64,000 nt of DNA from Siphonodentalium dalli. Lineage: Eukaryota; Mollusca; Scaphopoda; Gadilida; Siphonodentaliidae. A program made the position numbers and the translations under genes. The DNA lies in the NCBI GenBank assembly GCA_032622095.1, contig CP136068.1, positions 48,106,443-48,170,442 on the forward strand, read 5' to 3'. The notes beneath the pieces were generated by a model. It did not search any database and was not told the DNA's origin. It saw only the letters and a list, made by a program, of their open reading frames with translations. Of the stretch, positions 33,360 through 45,129 are shown in pieces; position 1 is the first letter of the stretch, and the number at the start of each line of letters is the position of its first letter.

Positions 33360-35848
33360 AAGGTACTCAATCCGATCAGAGGGTCCTATATTATTATATT
33401 ATTGGCTTTGGGGGTAAACAATAATTGATTTGAGTCGAGGAACCTACCAATCAACACTCAAGGTGATTATCGATACTTGAAGTTTTGTCATTTCTATTCT
33501 TTCTGTCCCAGAACATGGCGTCAAAAGGATGTTCTCGGTCAAAATTGCTCTATTATTACCACTGGATTTTAAAGTTACCCATCCTTGTCTGTTTGAATAG
33601 TGTTTCTGGTGTACACATCTCGAGCAAATTACGAAGTTATGGGCAATTATTAGTACTCATCTCGTTGAAAATAAAAGATTTCAAAAATCAATATCTAATA
33701 ACACGGAGGCCTAAAAAAATACATTTGTTTCCGCGAACGAGCTGAAAAAAATTAGGGTAGGTAGGTAGGCTTAACTTTTTTGTTTTGTTAACTTTTTTTT
33801 TTTCAGTATCTTTAAAAATAACTGTATAATACTTGTCAATAACCCAAACTATGCACTTCTTAGCCCCAATCAGGTTAAACCAAATGACAGAGGAACTAAA
33901 AACTCCAATTCAATCTTACATATGCTTCAATATTTACATATATACTAGTCTATATACTAATATAGTCTTTGATAATCCTAATATTTCCCATATGGCCTGC
34001 CGACAACTGGAGTCAGTCCAGCACCACTGCACTGTCACATATTGGAGTGACCGTCTTGTACCGATCTCTTAATGATGGCTTCACAAACCCACCTTCTCCT
34101 CCGCATTCAGTGAAGGATCTAGGTATTTTTTTGGGACACCTGTTTTGGGCAATGATATGCCAAAGGCATAACCTGAAAGCCTGAGCGGAGGAAGGTTTGG
34201 GAGGGTGACCCCCTGCTGATGGTGGGGGTTCTCGGGAACTTCTCCCCCTGGAAATTTTTTGAAAATCCATTGCATTTAAAGCTAATCTAGGGCACTTTGA
34301 GTCAGAATTTTGAATTTTACTGAGAGTGAGAGGTCAATTTGATCAAGTTTCTCAAGCATAACTTTGGAAATTTTTAGGATAGGATAGGATAATTTTATTT
34401 ACAATACACACACATGGAAAGTACAATTACATGTACAAATAAATATAATATTAATAGACTATACATGTATATGCTAGGGGTGATATAGTCATGGCTGACT
34501 GTCTTCCTATCACCCTTTGGATTTTTTTTATATATATGTATGGATTGGAAATGCTTATAAGTTATTATCAAATATCTTTTGGTTCCATGGATTATGCTTA
34601 TCCTGCTTGAAATCATAAAATGAGACTTACCATTATGTATGTATATGATTTATTTTCAGACTGAGAAGTCCATACAGTCCTTCCCAGGAGACGGGAGTGA
34701 TTGCTCTCGCACCCGTATGCACTCGTAATTTTCAATTCACGGGTGCTAAAATTCGCACCCGTCCTTCACAAAATACTAATGGAGACTGTAATTGTTGGTT
34801 CAATATTGAACTATTTTAAGGTTTATTTAGATGCTTTACCATCTCAGTGCAACTATGGCATATTAAAGTGTAACTAGACATGTCTATTCCACAATGACTT
34901 TTTGTTTGAGCAAAAACCCAACTTACATGTACATTTATAGTATGGGTGTCATATTACACCCGTCTTCTGCATTACGGGAGCAAATAAATGCTCTTGCTGT
35001 GTTTTCCTCATGGGAAGGACTGTCCATATTAAGCATGTTTACAACATGAATATAAGAATACAATATATCAGTGTTAATCAATAGGTTATATATATAACAG
35101 ATAATTCCATGACTTGAATAGTTTTTGCATCCCCAGCCGACTCAGTGCAAATGCAATGATCTAGCCAGGAAACTGTTCCGTGTGCTGCACTGACATAAGT
35201 AATTCATATAATAGGCTATTTTATAAAATTCAAGTGAGACACATACATAATATACATGTAGTACAGAAACATGACTATTTAGTTACTATTTACTATTATA
35301 GTACTACTACCGGTATGTTAATTTTTCATTTGGTATTATGAGATCCCACCTGATAACCAGGTTGATTCGATCAAATTGTTAATGTCCTGTACTGTATTTG
35401 ATTGAAATACTGAAGTCTGAAGGCTGAATCATAACAAACCTGAACTGAAACTACCGGTATTTGAAGTTTTCAGAGATGAAAGCTAGATAAAGCCAAACAT
35501 ACTTTACAGTATGATTCCAACTGTTAAACTTAAATCTTCTAGTAAACTTAAATTTCTTATGTCAATATATATAAATGTTTTGCATCTTGTTATGATATTA
35601 ATTGGGACCTAAATTAAAAAAAAAAAAATTTAAATAACAAAAAAACAAAAAACAATTGAGTTTTTTTTTTGGTCCAATTTTTTAGGGTCGGGGGATTAAA
35701 ATAGGGTCGGTCGGGTTAGCGGAAACAAACGTCTTTTTTTTTAGGCCTGAGATTTGTTTGATGGGTTCCTTGACTTGAATCAAATACGTTTTACCCCCAA
35801 AGCCAAAGAAATGGTAATATAGGACCCTCTGATCGGATTGAGTACCTT
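33360..35848. mobile_element. 2.5-kb TIR element, TA flanks, carrying nested insertions
   Basis: Left AAGGTACTCAATCCGATCAG..GGGTCCTATATTA..TTGGCTTTGGGGGTAAA is the inverse of right TTTACCCCCAAAGCCAA..AATATAGGACCCTCTGATCGG..TTGAGTACCTT. TA precedes and follows (33,358-33,359 and 35,849-35,850). Deeper blocks also pair: AGGCCTAAAAAAA..TTGTTTCCGCGAACG near 33,708-33,738 with TTAGCGGAAACAAACG..TTTTTTTTTAGGCCT near 35,716-35,745. A diverged single terminus of the family lies at 63,022-63,112. No transposase was seen. Part of the interior belongs to other insertions (34,080-34,620 and 34,675-35,022). Confidence 0.8.
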
Positions 35849-36265
35849 TAATATACATTGCTTCTGCACTACTACATGTAGTATATTATATGTACATGTA
35901 AGTGCTCGCACTTGAATATATAAAATAGCCTAATATATGCATTAGAGTGATATTAAACGGTACTGGACCTGGTAAATCTAATTTCAAGCAGGATAATCAT
36001 AATCCATTGAACCAAAGGATATCTGACAATAACTTATAATCATTTACAATCCCATACATAATTAAAAATTTCCAAAGTTACACTTGACAAATTAAACCCT
36101 CAATACAACGGATTTAACAAAAAAGTTCAGGGGGACAACCGCCAGACCCGACCATCAGCAGGGGGACACCCCCTCCCGAACCTCCCCGCTCAGGCCTTTT
36201 GGATATGCTTTTGGCAAATCATTCCCCGATAACAGTGTCCCCAAAAATCCCTGGATAATTTACTG
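34080..36265. repeat. Second inverted pair overlapping the TIR element
   Basis: Segment 34,080-34,620 matches the reverse complement of 35,980-36,265 with gaps. Shared blocks are the CCTGCTGATGGTGGG versus CCGACCATCAGCAGG phrase, CTGAGCGGAGGAAGGTTTGGGAGG versus CCCGAACCTCCCCGCTCAGG, AACTTTGGAAATTTTTA versus AAAAATTTCCAAAGTT, and TTTTGGTTCCATGGATTATG versus CATAATCCATTGAACCAAA. The two inverted pairs have different centres, so they are separate events rather than one palindrome. Confidence 0.75.
34675..35022. mobile_element. 348-bp MITE, CAGTCCTTCCC termini, TCCATA duplication
   Basis: The element begins CAGTCCTTCCCAGGAG and ends CTCATGGGAAGGACTG, and is flanked by TCCATA on both sides (34,669-34,674 and 35,023-35,028). 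Subterminal GGGAG..TGATTGCTCTCGC and GGGAGCAAATAAATGCTCTTGC are also inverted relatives. CACCCGT phrases occur several times inside, in both halves. There is no coding content. The 6-bp duplication does not point clearly to one superfamily. Confidence 0.85.
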
Positions 36266-37105
36266 ATACATTTACCGTATTTGTAATGTATAGGCGAGTG
36301 GTTGCGCATGGTCCTTCAGCCGCCAAACACGTTTTTTTATCAAAATAATATTGTATTTGACCAATAAAACATTATAAATTAGTACATGTAAATAAACAAT
36401 ATAACATATAGCAGTCTGGAGTAAACTACATACCCACATATAAAAAATAGTGGCAGTATGAATCTGAGTGTATGTTTACATACATGTAGACTGAACATAT
36501 AGCATCAGATAGTTGCTTAGTTCGGTTTCGAGATCAGATATCGGATGCTTCAGGTCGAGTCATTTTATGTACACAATATGTCTTAAGTATAGAATTGGGT
36601 TAAAATGCATTCGTTCAATTCATCACAACTGGAACATAGAATGGAATGATCTACAATGGGGTCTCGAGCAGTTTACCCCTTCGCATATAATGATATTGAA
36701 CAACGATGCCATTAAAATGGCACTTCCAGCCCGAGGACAGTAGCGAACCGTCATATTGTAGTCACCCGACTAAGTCCAGTTGATGAATTGACTGTAGAAA
36801 CATTTTAAAATTATCATCCATACCAAGTTTCGCATGGATGTACTATAAAATATATCGGATCAAACCCATATTCGAACTTGATCTGCATTTTGGTGTGATT
36901 AATTTACATACCAAATATGGTGTTAATCAGATGAAAAATGTTCGAGTCATAGCTGCATGTGTGAACCCTTTAAGTAAAAACAAGAGCAAAAATGGTTAAT
37001 ATAAAAACATATGTACGGTATGTACAGATGAAGAACGTGATAAGAAAAACCTTGGTAAGAAATATGAGGCAGATCAGAAGAAATATGTTTGACTTACTAG
37101 CATGT
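36266..37105. other. Unassigned DNA with a relative of the 11-kb MITE centre
   Basis: At 36,658-36,775 the phrase GGGGTCTCGAGCAGTTTACCCC, then GATGCCATTAAAATGGC and GAGG resembles 11,110-11,180 in the centre of the palindromic MITE (GGGGTCTCAAGCATATCTACCCC, ATGCCATGAAATGGCAT). No gene is visible. Confidence 0.4.
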
Positions 37106-37500
37106 GTGTACGTGAAGGGTTAATTATTTTCTAAACAGATCAATGAATCTATGCGGTAGCAAAAAATACACAGGTGAGGGGATCACTGGGGGTGTGTCAT
37201 CACACATGAATTAAATAGGAACACAATCGGACAAAAAGTAAATAGGTTTATATGGTATCAGATAGCACATGCCAATTTGGCATTTGTGAATGCAATCTGT
37301 ATTTATAAAGTGTTAATAATTTCTAAACAGATTGATACAAAAACTATACAGCATTACAGGTGAGGGGTGTGTCATCATAAACATGTACATAAAATTTGAA
37401 CAAGATCCGATAAATTATACTTGAGTTATATATCGTGTGGATAGCAAGTGTCTACGGATGGACAGACAGGCAGACAAACGAACGATACATGTAGCTGGTT
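37106..37500 (+). repeat. Two-unit repeat, period about 190 bp, with a GACAGACAGGCAGAC tail
   Basis: TTAAT.ATTTCTAAACAGAT near 37,121 and 37,313, each followed by ACAGGTGAGGGG and GTGTGTCATCA, then a CGGA-containing block. The second unit ends in GGATGGACAGACAGGCAGAC. The same GGACAGAC style of tail closes other arrays in the window. Confidence 0.6.
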
Positions 37501-37530
37501 GATCCAGACATTGGCATGATTAATTTACAG

Positions 37531-37680
37531 TGTATGTGTTCCCACAGGTATTGGAATTTGTGTCAAAAATGGGTTTTTATGACAATTTGCTCCTCTGAAT
37601 TCTATCCTCATTCAGAGGAGTAAATTGTCATAAAAACCCATTATTTGACACAAATTCCAATACCTGTGGTGTTCCATACA
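37531..37680. repeat. Near-perfect hairpin (about 68-bp arms)
   Basis: The left arm TGTATGTGTTCCCACAGG..CAAATTGTCAT-type block reads through GGAATTTGTGTCAAA, GGGTTTTTATGACAATTT and CTCCTCTGAA. The right arm mirrors it as TTCAGAGGAG, AAATTGTCATAAAAACCC, TTTGACACAAATTCC and CCTGTGGTGTTCCATACA. The loop is about 12 bases. Only about four differences separate the arms, so the palindrome is young. Confidence 0.92.
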
Positions 37681-38980
37681 TGCCTGTACACATAATTTCA
37701 TAAACACATGCAACATACACTACTTTCTAAACGAAATATTTGGATCAGAAATTTGCCAATAAAAAAGATCGATAAAATTTGACATTGATTTACCAGCTTT
37801 TATACTCAATCGATCTGCAGGGTCAAATGCTTCATTTTCAGGGCAGAAACAATAGGTTTTCAATTAGCCATTTGAAATGTACATAGACCAATTAGCAATC
37901 AAGTTGGTCACTCATCAGACAGATGTGAATGGATCACGTGTGGTCAAAATGTCAGCTGTCAAAATTTTGTGTTGGTTCTGGCGATGACTAGAACATTGAC
38001 AAAACGCTCCCAAACTAATATATGGCAACAAATCAGTATACTTATTATTAGATAACAGTTTAAGAATACACTGAACTCACCTGAATGCGAATATAGATGA
38101 TTAATTCCAATCCAAACAGAACACTAATACGACGTTATATCCAAACATCCATGCTTTGACAAACCGAATCACACACTTTCCACTTCACGAATTAACCTGT
38201 TCGATGAAAATAGGGCGGTGGTCACTGGTTATTTCACAAATATAGTGACACATCACAATAGCCAGCGAAGGATGCGAATGATATTTAAGTTATTGCGATC
38301 GAATATTGATTCGAATGCACGAACAATTCAATAAGACTATACGTACATGTGACAAATCAGTCCGCACGTGAAACCGCTGTCTGTGAACTGTAATTTTAAG
38401 TGTAAACACGTCGTGTTGATTTATGTCAAAGCGCTAATAACTAAACAATTATTGCGATCCCGAGACACAATCCTCCATTAACATATCCATGAATGAACGA
38501 GAAAATATCTCACACTTAAAGTGACATACACAATTAATAATTAGAACTGAAGGAATTCAGAAAATTTACAATGATTCGTTCCCGTTCGACTGGAAATTTC
38601 TATGAATGTTATTCATTGTCACGTGACCATGATTCAATCAAAATGGCGTCCCCATAGTAACGATTTCTTCCAACTTGCAAATCTTATTTCTACAATAATA
38701 GCACCTAGTAAATTGACCATACTATCGTATAATTGATCTACGGTGTCGGGGTGACAATACCGCTGGATAATTTGGCCAAAATAATGAAAATTAAAGGATT
38801 TGTGATCTTGTCATAAAAAATTTTCAAATACCATTTTCACCACCAAAAACACCGTTGAATTTTTTTTTCAGTCTCGACTATGACTTCAGATTACCGATTT
38901 ATACAATATCTGAGCTTGGGAACTCTCCAGGTCCCCTATTTCAATATGTGGTCATTTTTTTTCTCATGGCATAATTTAGG
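37681..38980. other. Unassigned DNA
   Basis: No gene or repeat partner was assigned. AAAATGGCGTCCCCATAG at 38,640 is a match to the ATGGCG-type motif discussed in the findings. Confidence 0.35.
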
Positions 38981-38984
38981 GGAA

Positions 38985-39330
38985 TCATACCTTAAACCTA
39001 CATTGGTGGTCCAGCCAAACCGGATCTAAGGGGGCGTTCTTGTCGTTCAGTTGCCAGCTAATTGACAACTCAATTCGGTGATATGATTATGCAATCAAAC
39101 TACCCTCTTACCAATTGGACCAAAAGATAGGCCGATATAATGGTTATTGACAAGTCTTAAATTATCGTGACAGCGTGCACGCTCAATGGACTATTAATCC
39201 ACTCTGTGTTTAAATCAATTTAACAAAGGGCATGTCTCTCAATACGAGTTTTACGCTCTGCTCATCACTTTGTTTGTGATAGATATCTGCAAGATGCTTC
39301 ACCCGCAAAGACAACATTTGGTGTATTTAC
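38985..39330 (-). repeat. Dispersed repeat B, inverted copy
   Basis: This is the reverse complement of 21,290-21,660, with shared CATTGGTGGTCCAGCCAAAC, GTCGTTCAGTTG, CAGCTAATTGACAACT, TTACCAATTGGACC, AGCGTGCACGCTCAATG and ATCACTTTGTTTGTGAT blocks. It is moderately diverged. Confidence 0.85.
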
Positions 39331-41192
39331 ATGTATATCTGTATATATTAAAGGCTATGGGAGCTGTCTATCTGTATGTCCGTTCTTAGGAGAGGTACCA
39401 TATGGGGTTATTTCCATGTACTGCCATTGACCTGTGGCGTTATTTCGGACTGTGGGGTTAACCCCACAAAACTTTATATCTAAAACGGTATAATACGTCT
39501 TTGTGATGTTAAATTTTCATTAATTGAAAACGAACCCCACAAGGTTTTTCCCATCGGCAAAAATGTCCATCAGTGGATTGTACATCAGTCTCACTTAGAC
39601 GTTACCGCAAATGCTAAGAAATTATCGGTAGTTGTCGGTATAAATCGTGGGTTTCCGGAATTGAGTCACGTGATACGACGCTTCATGTTTGCAGCCGCCG
39701 GCCATTTTCCAAGGTGAGTGAACATCAACAATTTTAAATCAAGTTTCATCTACGCACATCACACTTCACATACATCTAAATTTGTTTAAATGAAATATTC
39801 TCATTATATACATACGTATATTTATAGTTATGTGGATCACAACAGTATACTATGCTGCTACTTATAAAACTTTGAATGTATTATACCGCTGGTGGTGCTA
39901 AAAATAGTAACATTGTAGACGTTTGTATTTCTACCAATTCAGATCATGTGACTTTGTTTCTATATGAATTGGCATCGGGACTTGTTGAAAATGTGCCATA
40001 TATCCAATTGATAAATATATTTATATTATATTAATGTAGATTAGCTTAGAATGAGGTTAAATAACGTATATTTAGAGTAGATATGCATTGGTAATTGATA
40101 GCCGCTTAGCGGAATATGTCGGTATGTCACAATGGGGATTTCGGTTCTTATTCTTTACGTGATTAAATTAAAATTCATGGCATAATAATTGATGGTTTAA
40201 TTATGAACCAAATTTGTTTATATGCACATTTTTATATGACGAATGTTTAGCAGGTTAATATTTTAAACATGGCGGGTTTTTTTTCATGAACGAGATTTTA
40301 GCGCATGCGCACAAATCACTTCCTTAATTGTACACTTCCTGATTTGAAAACGGTGTGTTCACTTTTGACTGACGTGTTAATTACTATAATAAAAACGTTA
40401 TATTGTCAAATTAGAGATACAAAATCAAACTATCATCAGTTTTCAAGTATTGTGGATGCCGTATTTATTGGAAAGAAGTTAACTCGTTTTCCGAGGCGGA
40501 GAAGAGAGCCAAAATTACGCAAAATCGGCAAATGTAAATATCTACTTGACTAGATCTAGTACAATTTTTTAGTATTGCAAATTCAAATCTAATAGCCTAA
40601 CTTTGTAACTAAGTGAGTTAAGCTACAGCCTACTTGATTAAAAATCAGCTGGTTTGGCATTGCTAATGGATACACTTTTGTTAGAGATTTATTGATCCGA
40701 AAACCATTATTTGAAAGTTTAAAAATAAATTTGAAAATTTAGTTATTTTTTTTAACAAATTGTAATGACATGTTTAGAATCAATGGGTGGTTATTGCAGA
40801 AACAGCTATTTGTTTTTCTCAGATTCTGCACATTTAATGATTTATCAGTGTTCTGTTCTTAGAACACAACAGTCCTACCCTTACGGCGAAATAAACGTAT
40901 CTTAATTGACACAGCTACGTGTAACTAGTACTAGTAGTTGTCACTTTGTCAGTGACTCCTGTGTGGGTAATAGATTCCCACCAAACTCATAAAGTGGGCA
41001 TTGTCTCTAAAACATATCTTATAACTTCACACAATAGTAGTACTAGTATGCCATCATATTTACCAGTGAAAATCATCACTCTAGCACAGATTGACATCAA
41101 GTCTCACTGCATATATTAATTCTTTAAAAACTGATGTATATCTGTAGTCGTGAGTGTAGATGTATTTTAGATTTAATGTTTTCTATTTCTAG
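39331..41192 (+). other. Possible 5' region of the acidic-protein gene
   Basis: At 39,370-39,560 there is a single diverged unit of the GGGGTTAACCCC repeat found at 43-44.8 kb. Near 39,686 ATGTTTGCAGCCGCCGGCC..CCAAG|GTGAGT gives a strong splice donor after GC-rich DNA, which could be a first exon. A frame at 40,305-40,553 (82 codons, basic C-terminal end FPRRRREPKLRKIGK) follows an ATTTTAG acceptor-like site, but its phase does not join the exon at 41,193. These are weak suggestions only. Confidence 0.25.
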
Positions 41193-42085
41193 GACTATCA
41201 ACGAAGAAGTCTGAAAGGACTGATGCAGTACCGAAGGTCTGGTGACACGTTCAAACGTTATGCATTAAATGAAGAAACAACATACAGTGATACTGATAAT
41301 GACACGCTGCAAGACATCGAGGAATCCAATGAAGGTATTGGTCTGCTATAAATTTCTAGTACATTTCCCTGGCTGGTTGGCTCGATTTATTTGGCAAACA
41401 AATTGGAAACAAGTAATATTTTTTTATTTGGCCTAAGGATATAAACGATGTTTAAACACTGAAAACTATTTTTGAAAAACAAACAAACATGCATATATTT
41501 ACACTACCGGTATATAAAACACATTTCCATGCCAAACAGCTATTTTTTTATTAAGACGTTCTTTGTTAACATTACCCCGCATACGCTTATAATATATTAA
41601 TTTGATGTATACTTGTACATGTATATAAAGTGACTTATAGGTCATATGTGCTAGGTGTTATAACTTTATGTTATGTAATATAATAATATATAATTGCAAA
41701 TTACACATGCCACTATGGTAATAAAATTATTCTACATCTATTCTATTCTAAAACAAGAATAGTCATTGACTCATGCGGCGACATGTCATTAACAATCTCA
41801 TATTGCCCCGATTCCATTCATATCAATTTTAGGGTCGGTTGCCGACTTGAAACAATTAATTTTGTTTGACCTTATTGACAATTCATAGAAGAGCATATAA
41901 TAAATATTTATGTCTTTGGTTTTCAGGGTTGATTACTCCGACTTTGATGATCGAAGACATTGACCCATATCTGTCGCACGAAATGAGTGTTGATTCTTCT
42001 TCTGACTACGTTTTAAGTTCCAGTTCTTCAGATGCAGATGACTTTGTTCATTACAAAAAGAAGAAAAAAAGAGTAAATTGTGAAA
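41193..42085 (+). pseudogene. Two phase-matched exons of an acidic Ser-rich protein, frame broken downstream
   Basis: Exon a (41,193-41,334) follows TTCTATTTCTAG and ends GAAG|GTATTG. It encodes DYQRRSLKGLMQYRRSGDTF and then an acidic stretch (TTYSDTDNDTLQDIEESNE). Exon b (41,927-42,085) follows TTGGTTTTCAG and ends AAC|GTAAGA; it starts IEDIDPYLSHEM after a short linker and continues with Ser/Asp runs and a KKKKKR cluster. The split Gly codon (G|GG) joins correctly. After 42,086 an acidic Ser/Asp-rich reading (SDSNSDCDENKK) continues only in another frame and meets a TAG near 42,204. A MITE lies 240 bases on. The KKKKKR run may be a nuclear signal. I cannot name the family; it may be host-derived or part of a transposon N-terminus. 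Confidence 0.4.
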
Positions 42086-42449
42086 ACGTAAGATTTCCGA
42101 CAGTAATAGTGACTGTGACGAAAACAAAAAGTGTTTAACAGTTAGGTGTTCACCAGTTGAACGTTCGCCAGTTCCAAACAGTGCAAGCGATGATGATATG
42201 AGTTAGTTCTTTCCAGGGTTAACATCAATGGCTGTTAATCTTCAATGTGTTCAATCGGACTGTTCTGAATCCTCTGATGACAATTTCAGTGAAAGTGATG
42301 AATGATGTAATACCGTTACGAGACATTGAAAATCCTGGAATATATGTAAGAGATCTGATGTGAAACGACAAAACGAGGGAAGAAGAAAAAAAATAGTACT
42401 CAAGGAATATTACCGGGAAGGGAGATAGTTGAATCGTTGTGTTGAAGTA

Positions 42450-42760
42450 CCCTGCTGGACAAAACAAGTGTCCACTTAACAGCGGTGCGGTTACCATTGC
42501 CACCGCGGCTGAAATGCAACTACACCGCGGCTCCACCGGCTAACTACAATTGTGGCGCGGTGTACTTGCCGATCGGCCATGGTGTAGTTGCCGCGGTGTA
42601 CGTGCATTGTAGTTGCCTTTCGGTCGCAGTGTACTTGCTGTTCGGCCGCGGAATACTTGCCGTTCGGCCGCAGTGCTCAACTGCAGTTACAAACTCTGAC
42701 ACCGCGGCAAATCGGCAAATTCACCGCGGTGCCAATGGACACTTGGTTTGTCCAGTGGGG
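42450..42760. mobile_element. CCGCGG-core MITE, copy 3
   Basis: The left end is CCCTGCTGGACAAAACAAG and the right end CACTTGGTTTGTCCAGTGGGG, with TA on both sides (42,448-42,449 and 42,761-42,762). It has a shorter interior (311 bp) than the other two copies, with fewer TTGCC.TTCGGCC units. This copy keeps more CCGCGG sites than copy 2. The difference in length comes from the number of internal repeat units, as in a minisatellite. Confidence 0.9.
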
Positions 42761-43212
42761 TATGAATTGCTAACATCGTTCTCACCTGGAATACTTAGTT
42801 TTTGGGGACTAAAACACATGACTGTCATGAGACTTGACATTTTATGACAATATTAATATATTCCATTGAATAAATAAGTACATATACTCACCTAAGTTCT
42901 GTTAACAGAATATCATAATATTATAATACCTACCCTCATACAGCTGTTTGTCCAAAACATGGCATGTTGCCATTCATAATTTAGTTGTTGAGACTCAAAA
43001 TATCATATGAGGTTATTTCTATGTTCTTGACTTGTGGCGTCAGTCAAAGTTTTTTGATGTTCTTCATTTATCTTAAGGCCTTTTGAGGTTATTTCTATGA
43101 TCTTAACTTGTGGGGTTAACCCCAGAAAGCAGTCCAAGTTCATGTCATGCTTCATATCACTTTAATAATATACCTTATGACGTTCTTTATTATATTATAT
43201 CTTAATGCCTTA

Positions 43213-43330
43213 TGGTGTTATTTGGTGATGCCGTGGTCTAGTGGTTGCAGGCTGGACTTGTAACGTCAGAGCGTTGTACCGCAATTGCCACCAGGGATGT
43301 GGTTTGAGGTACTTCATTGGGGGGAGGGGT
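43213..43330 (+). mobile_element. tRNA-like SINE head
   Basis: GATGCCGTGGTCTAGTGGTTGCAGGC resembles a tRNA 5' half with an A box, preceded by GTTATTTG of the host array. No clean B box (GGTTCGAnnCC) follows; the nearest phrase is GATGTGGTTTGAGGTAC. It cannot fold as a tRNA, so it is read as a decayed SINE head inserted in the GGGGTTAACCCC array. Confidence 0.4.
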
Positions 43331-43389
43331 AAAACATTTGAAATCTGAACAAGAGAATCGCAAAATCCTAACATCTAGAATAGCCTCAA

Positions 43390-43835
43390 ACCTTACTAGA
43401 GTTGGAAATTTCAAACCTGACACCCCGACTTAGGTTGAACAATTTCCAACTGATGACAATTCCAATGACAATGTTGACAAAATGTAGGACAATATTGTTT
43501 TCTTAAATTAACTAGCAGTTTGTGACTGGCTACGGGGGGACACAACCTGTCCAAGTGTGGAAATTTCTAACCTGACACCCCGGCCTAAGGTTGGAAAATT
43601 TCCAACTGATGGCCATTTCAGTCCAAATTTTTTTTACAAAAAGTAGGAAAATGTTCAAATATTGGTCCAAAAACAATAAATTTCCCCCAATAACTTGTTT
43701 GAAAATCAAACTACAAGAACATTTTCAACCTATTGTTAGTGTGAAATTTCCAACTAATGTGTCAGATATGAAATTTCCAACTGTTGAAAGTTTTGACACA
43801 CCCATAAACCCACACTGTCGCCACATCCCTGATTG
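43390..43835. repeat. GTTGGAAATTTC..ACCTGACAC motif family, copy 1
   Basis: The phrase TTGGAAATTTC with AACCTGACACCCCG occurs at 43,401 and 43,556. AATTTCCAACTGATG.CAATTCC-type inverse phrases follow each (43,440 and 43,607), then GAAATTTCCAACTAATGTGTCAG and GAAATTTCCAACTGTTGAAAG near 43,742-43,790. The 43,727-43,832 part matches 50,100-50,225. It is another element built from repeated short phrases. Confidence 0.75.
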
Positions 43836-43996
43836 CCGTGGGGCACCCTCCTGTAAACTGAGTACCTGGGAGGGTAACTGTTGGAAGCGCCTAACAGGCA
43901 GCATGGTAGTCTAGACTACAGTTTACAACTTGAACTTATGATCTGGGAAGGTAAAGCGCTTTTGAGCTACACCAGGGAAAAGCACTCTGAGTGCGA

Positions 43997-44138
43997 CAGT
44001 AATTCCCAAAGTAATTGACCACTTAAACACAGCAGAATTATGGGTAATTTTTCAGGATTTAGTCGGAAATATAGCTTGTTGCCATTCGTTGGAAAGCTCT
44101 CGCTGTGTCTAAGTGGTCAATTGCTTTGGGAATTACTG
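43997..44138. mobile_element. 142-bp MITE, CAGTAATTCCC termini
   Basis: CAGTAATTCCCAAAG..AATTGACCACTTA and its inverse TAAGTGGTCAATTGCTTTGGGAATTACTG form terminal repeats of about 36 bp. TA follows the right end, while GA precedes the left, which would fit a mutated TA duplication. The unique centre is about 70 bp. It may be a Tc1/mariner-type non-autonomous element. Confidence 0.75.
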
Positions 44139-44800
44139 TATGCTTTATTTCTATTTTCTGGACTTGAGGGGTTAACCCCAGAAAGCAAATTCCATGTCAT
44201 GCTTCATTAGTAACTTAAGGTTACTTATGATGTTATTTCTATGTTCATCACTTGTGGGGGTTAACCCCAGAAAGCAAAGTCCATGTCCTGCTTCATTAGT
44301 AACTTAATGTTACTTATGATGTTATTTCTATGTTCATCACTTGTGGGGTCAACACCAGAAGGCAAAGTCCATGTCCTGCTTCATTAGTAACTTAATGTTA
44401 CTTATGGGGTTATGTCTATGTTCATCACTTGTGGGGTTAACCCCAGAAGGCAGTCAAAGTTCGTGCTGTTCTTCATTATGGTATATATCTTATGGGGTTA
44501 TTTCCATGTTCTTGTCTTGTGGGGTTAACCCCAGAAATCAAAGTTCATGTCATGCTTCATTAGTAACTTAAGGTACGTTATGAGGTTATTTCTATGTTCA
44601 TCACTTGTGAGGTTAAACCGCAGAAGGCAGTCAAAGTCCGTGTCATGCTTCATTAGTGAATTTCGGTACCTTATGAGATCATTTCTATGATCATCACTTG
44701 TGGGGTTAACCCCAGAAGGTAGTCAAAGTTCATTTCATGCTTCATTATATGGTTGTTTCTATGTCCTTGACTTGGGATGGGTCAAAGTTCATGTCATGCC

Positions 44801-45129
44801 ATATTGTTTAATTAGAAAATGTTTTTGACAAGTTGTAAGCTGTTTGGTTGAACATTCCCAATCCTTCATATTTATGTAACCATATAAAGCAATTGTTATA
44901 AGAGTTATAAGAATCAAACAAATCTGAACCATTATCAGTGACGTTAACCTCACGGTGACAGCCCATTATCCAGGACTTACACAATTGTATGGTTACTGCA
45001 ATTAAACCCCATTAGTTTGCAGATTGTTAACAGCACAAACTTGAGTACAAACCCCACAAGGCAGCTTTCGTAAGTAATATCAATGTGCACCTCACAAAGT
45101 GCCATTGTACAATTATGTAACCCCACAAT
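44801..45129. other. Unassigned DNA
   Basis: A short AT-rich stretch with one AACCCCA..CAAGGCAG phrase that resembles a diverged unit of the GGGGTTAACCCC array in inverted orientation. Nothing else is visible. Confidence 0.35.

Larger units (their letters stand above)
43010..44800 (+). repeat. Tandem array with GGGGTTAACCCC cores, unit about 85-94 bp
   Basis: Each unit reads TTATG.GGTTATTTCTATGTT, CTTGTGGGGTTAACCCCAGAA, AGTCCATGTCATGCTTCATT. Units lie near 43,010, 43,083, 44,145, 44,225, 44,317, 44,400, 44,490, 44,578, 44,668 and 44,755. The 43.2-44.14 kb part is a block of other repeats inserted between units. The palindromic GTTAAC core is the best conserved part. Related single units lie at 39,395-39,475 and near 45,115. 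Confidence 0.92.

Noticed and set aside
33485-33745. Frame with a signal-peptide-like start (MASKGCSRSKLLYYY, then hydrophobic residues) after a CCCAG acceptor
   Set aside because: It lies inside the 33.36-kb TIR element and runs into its A-rich inner repeat; no following exon was found.
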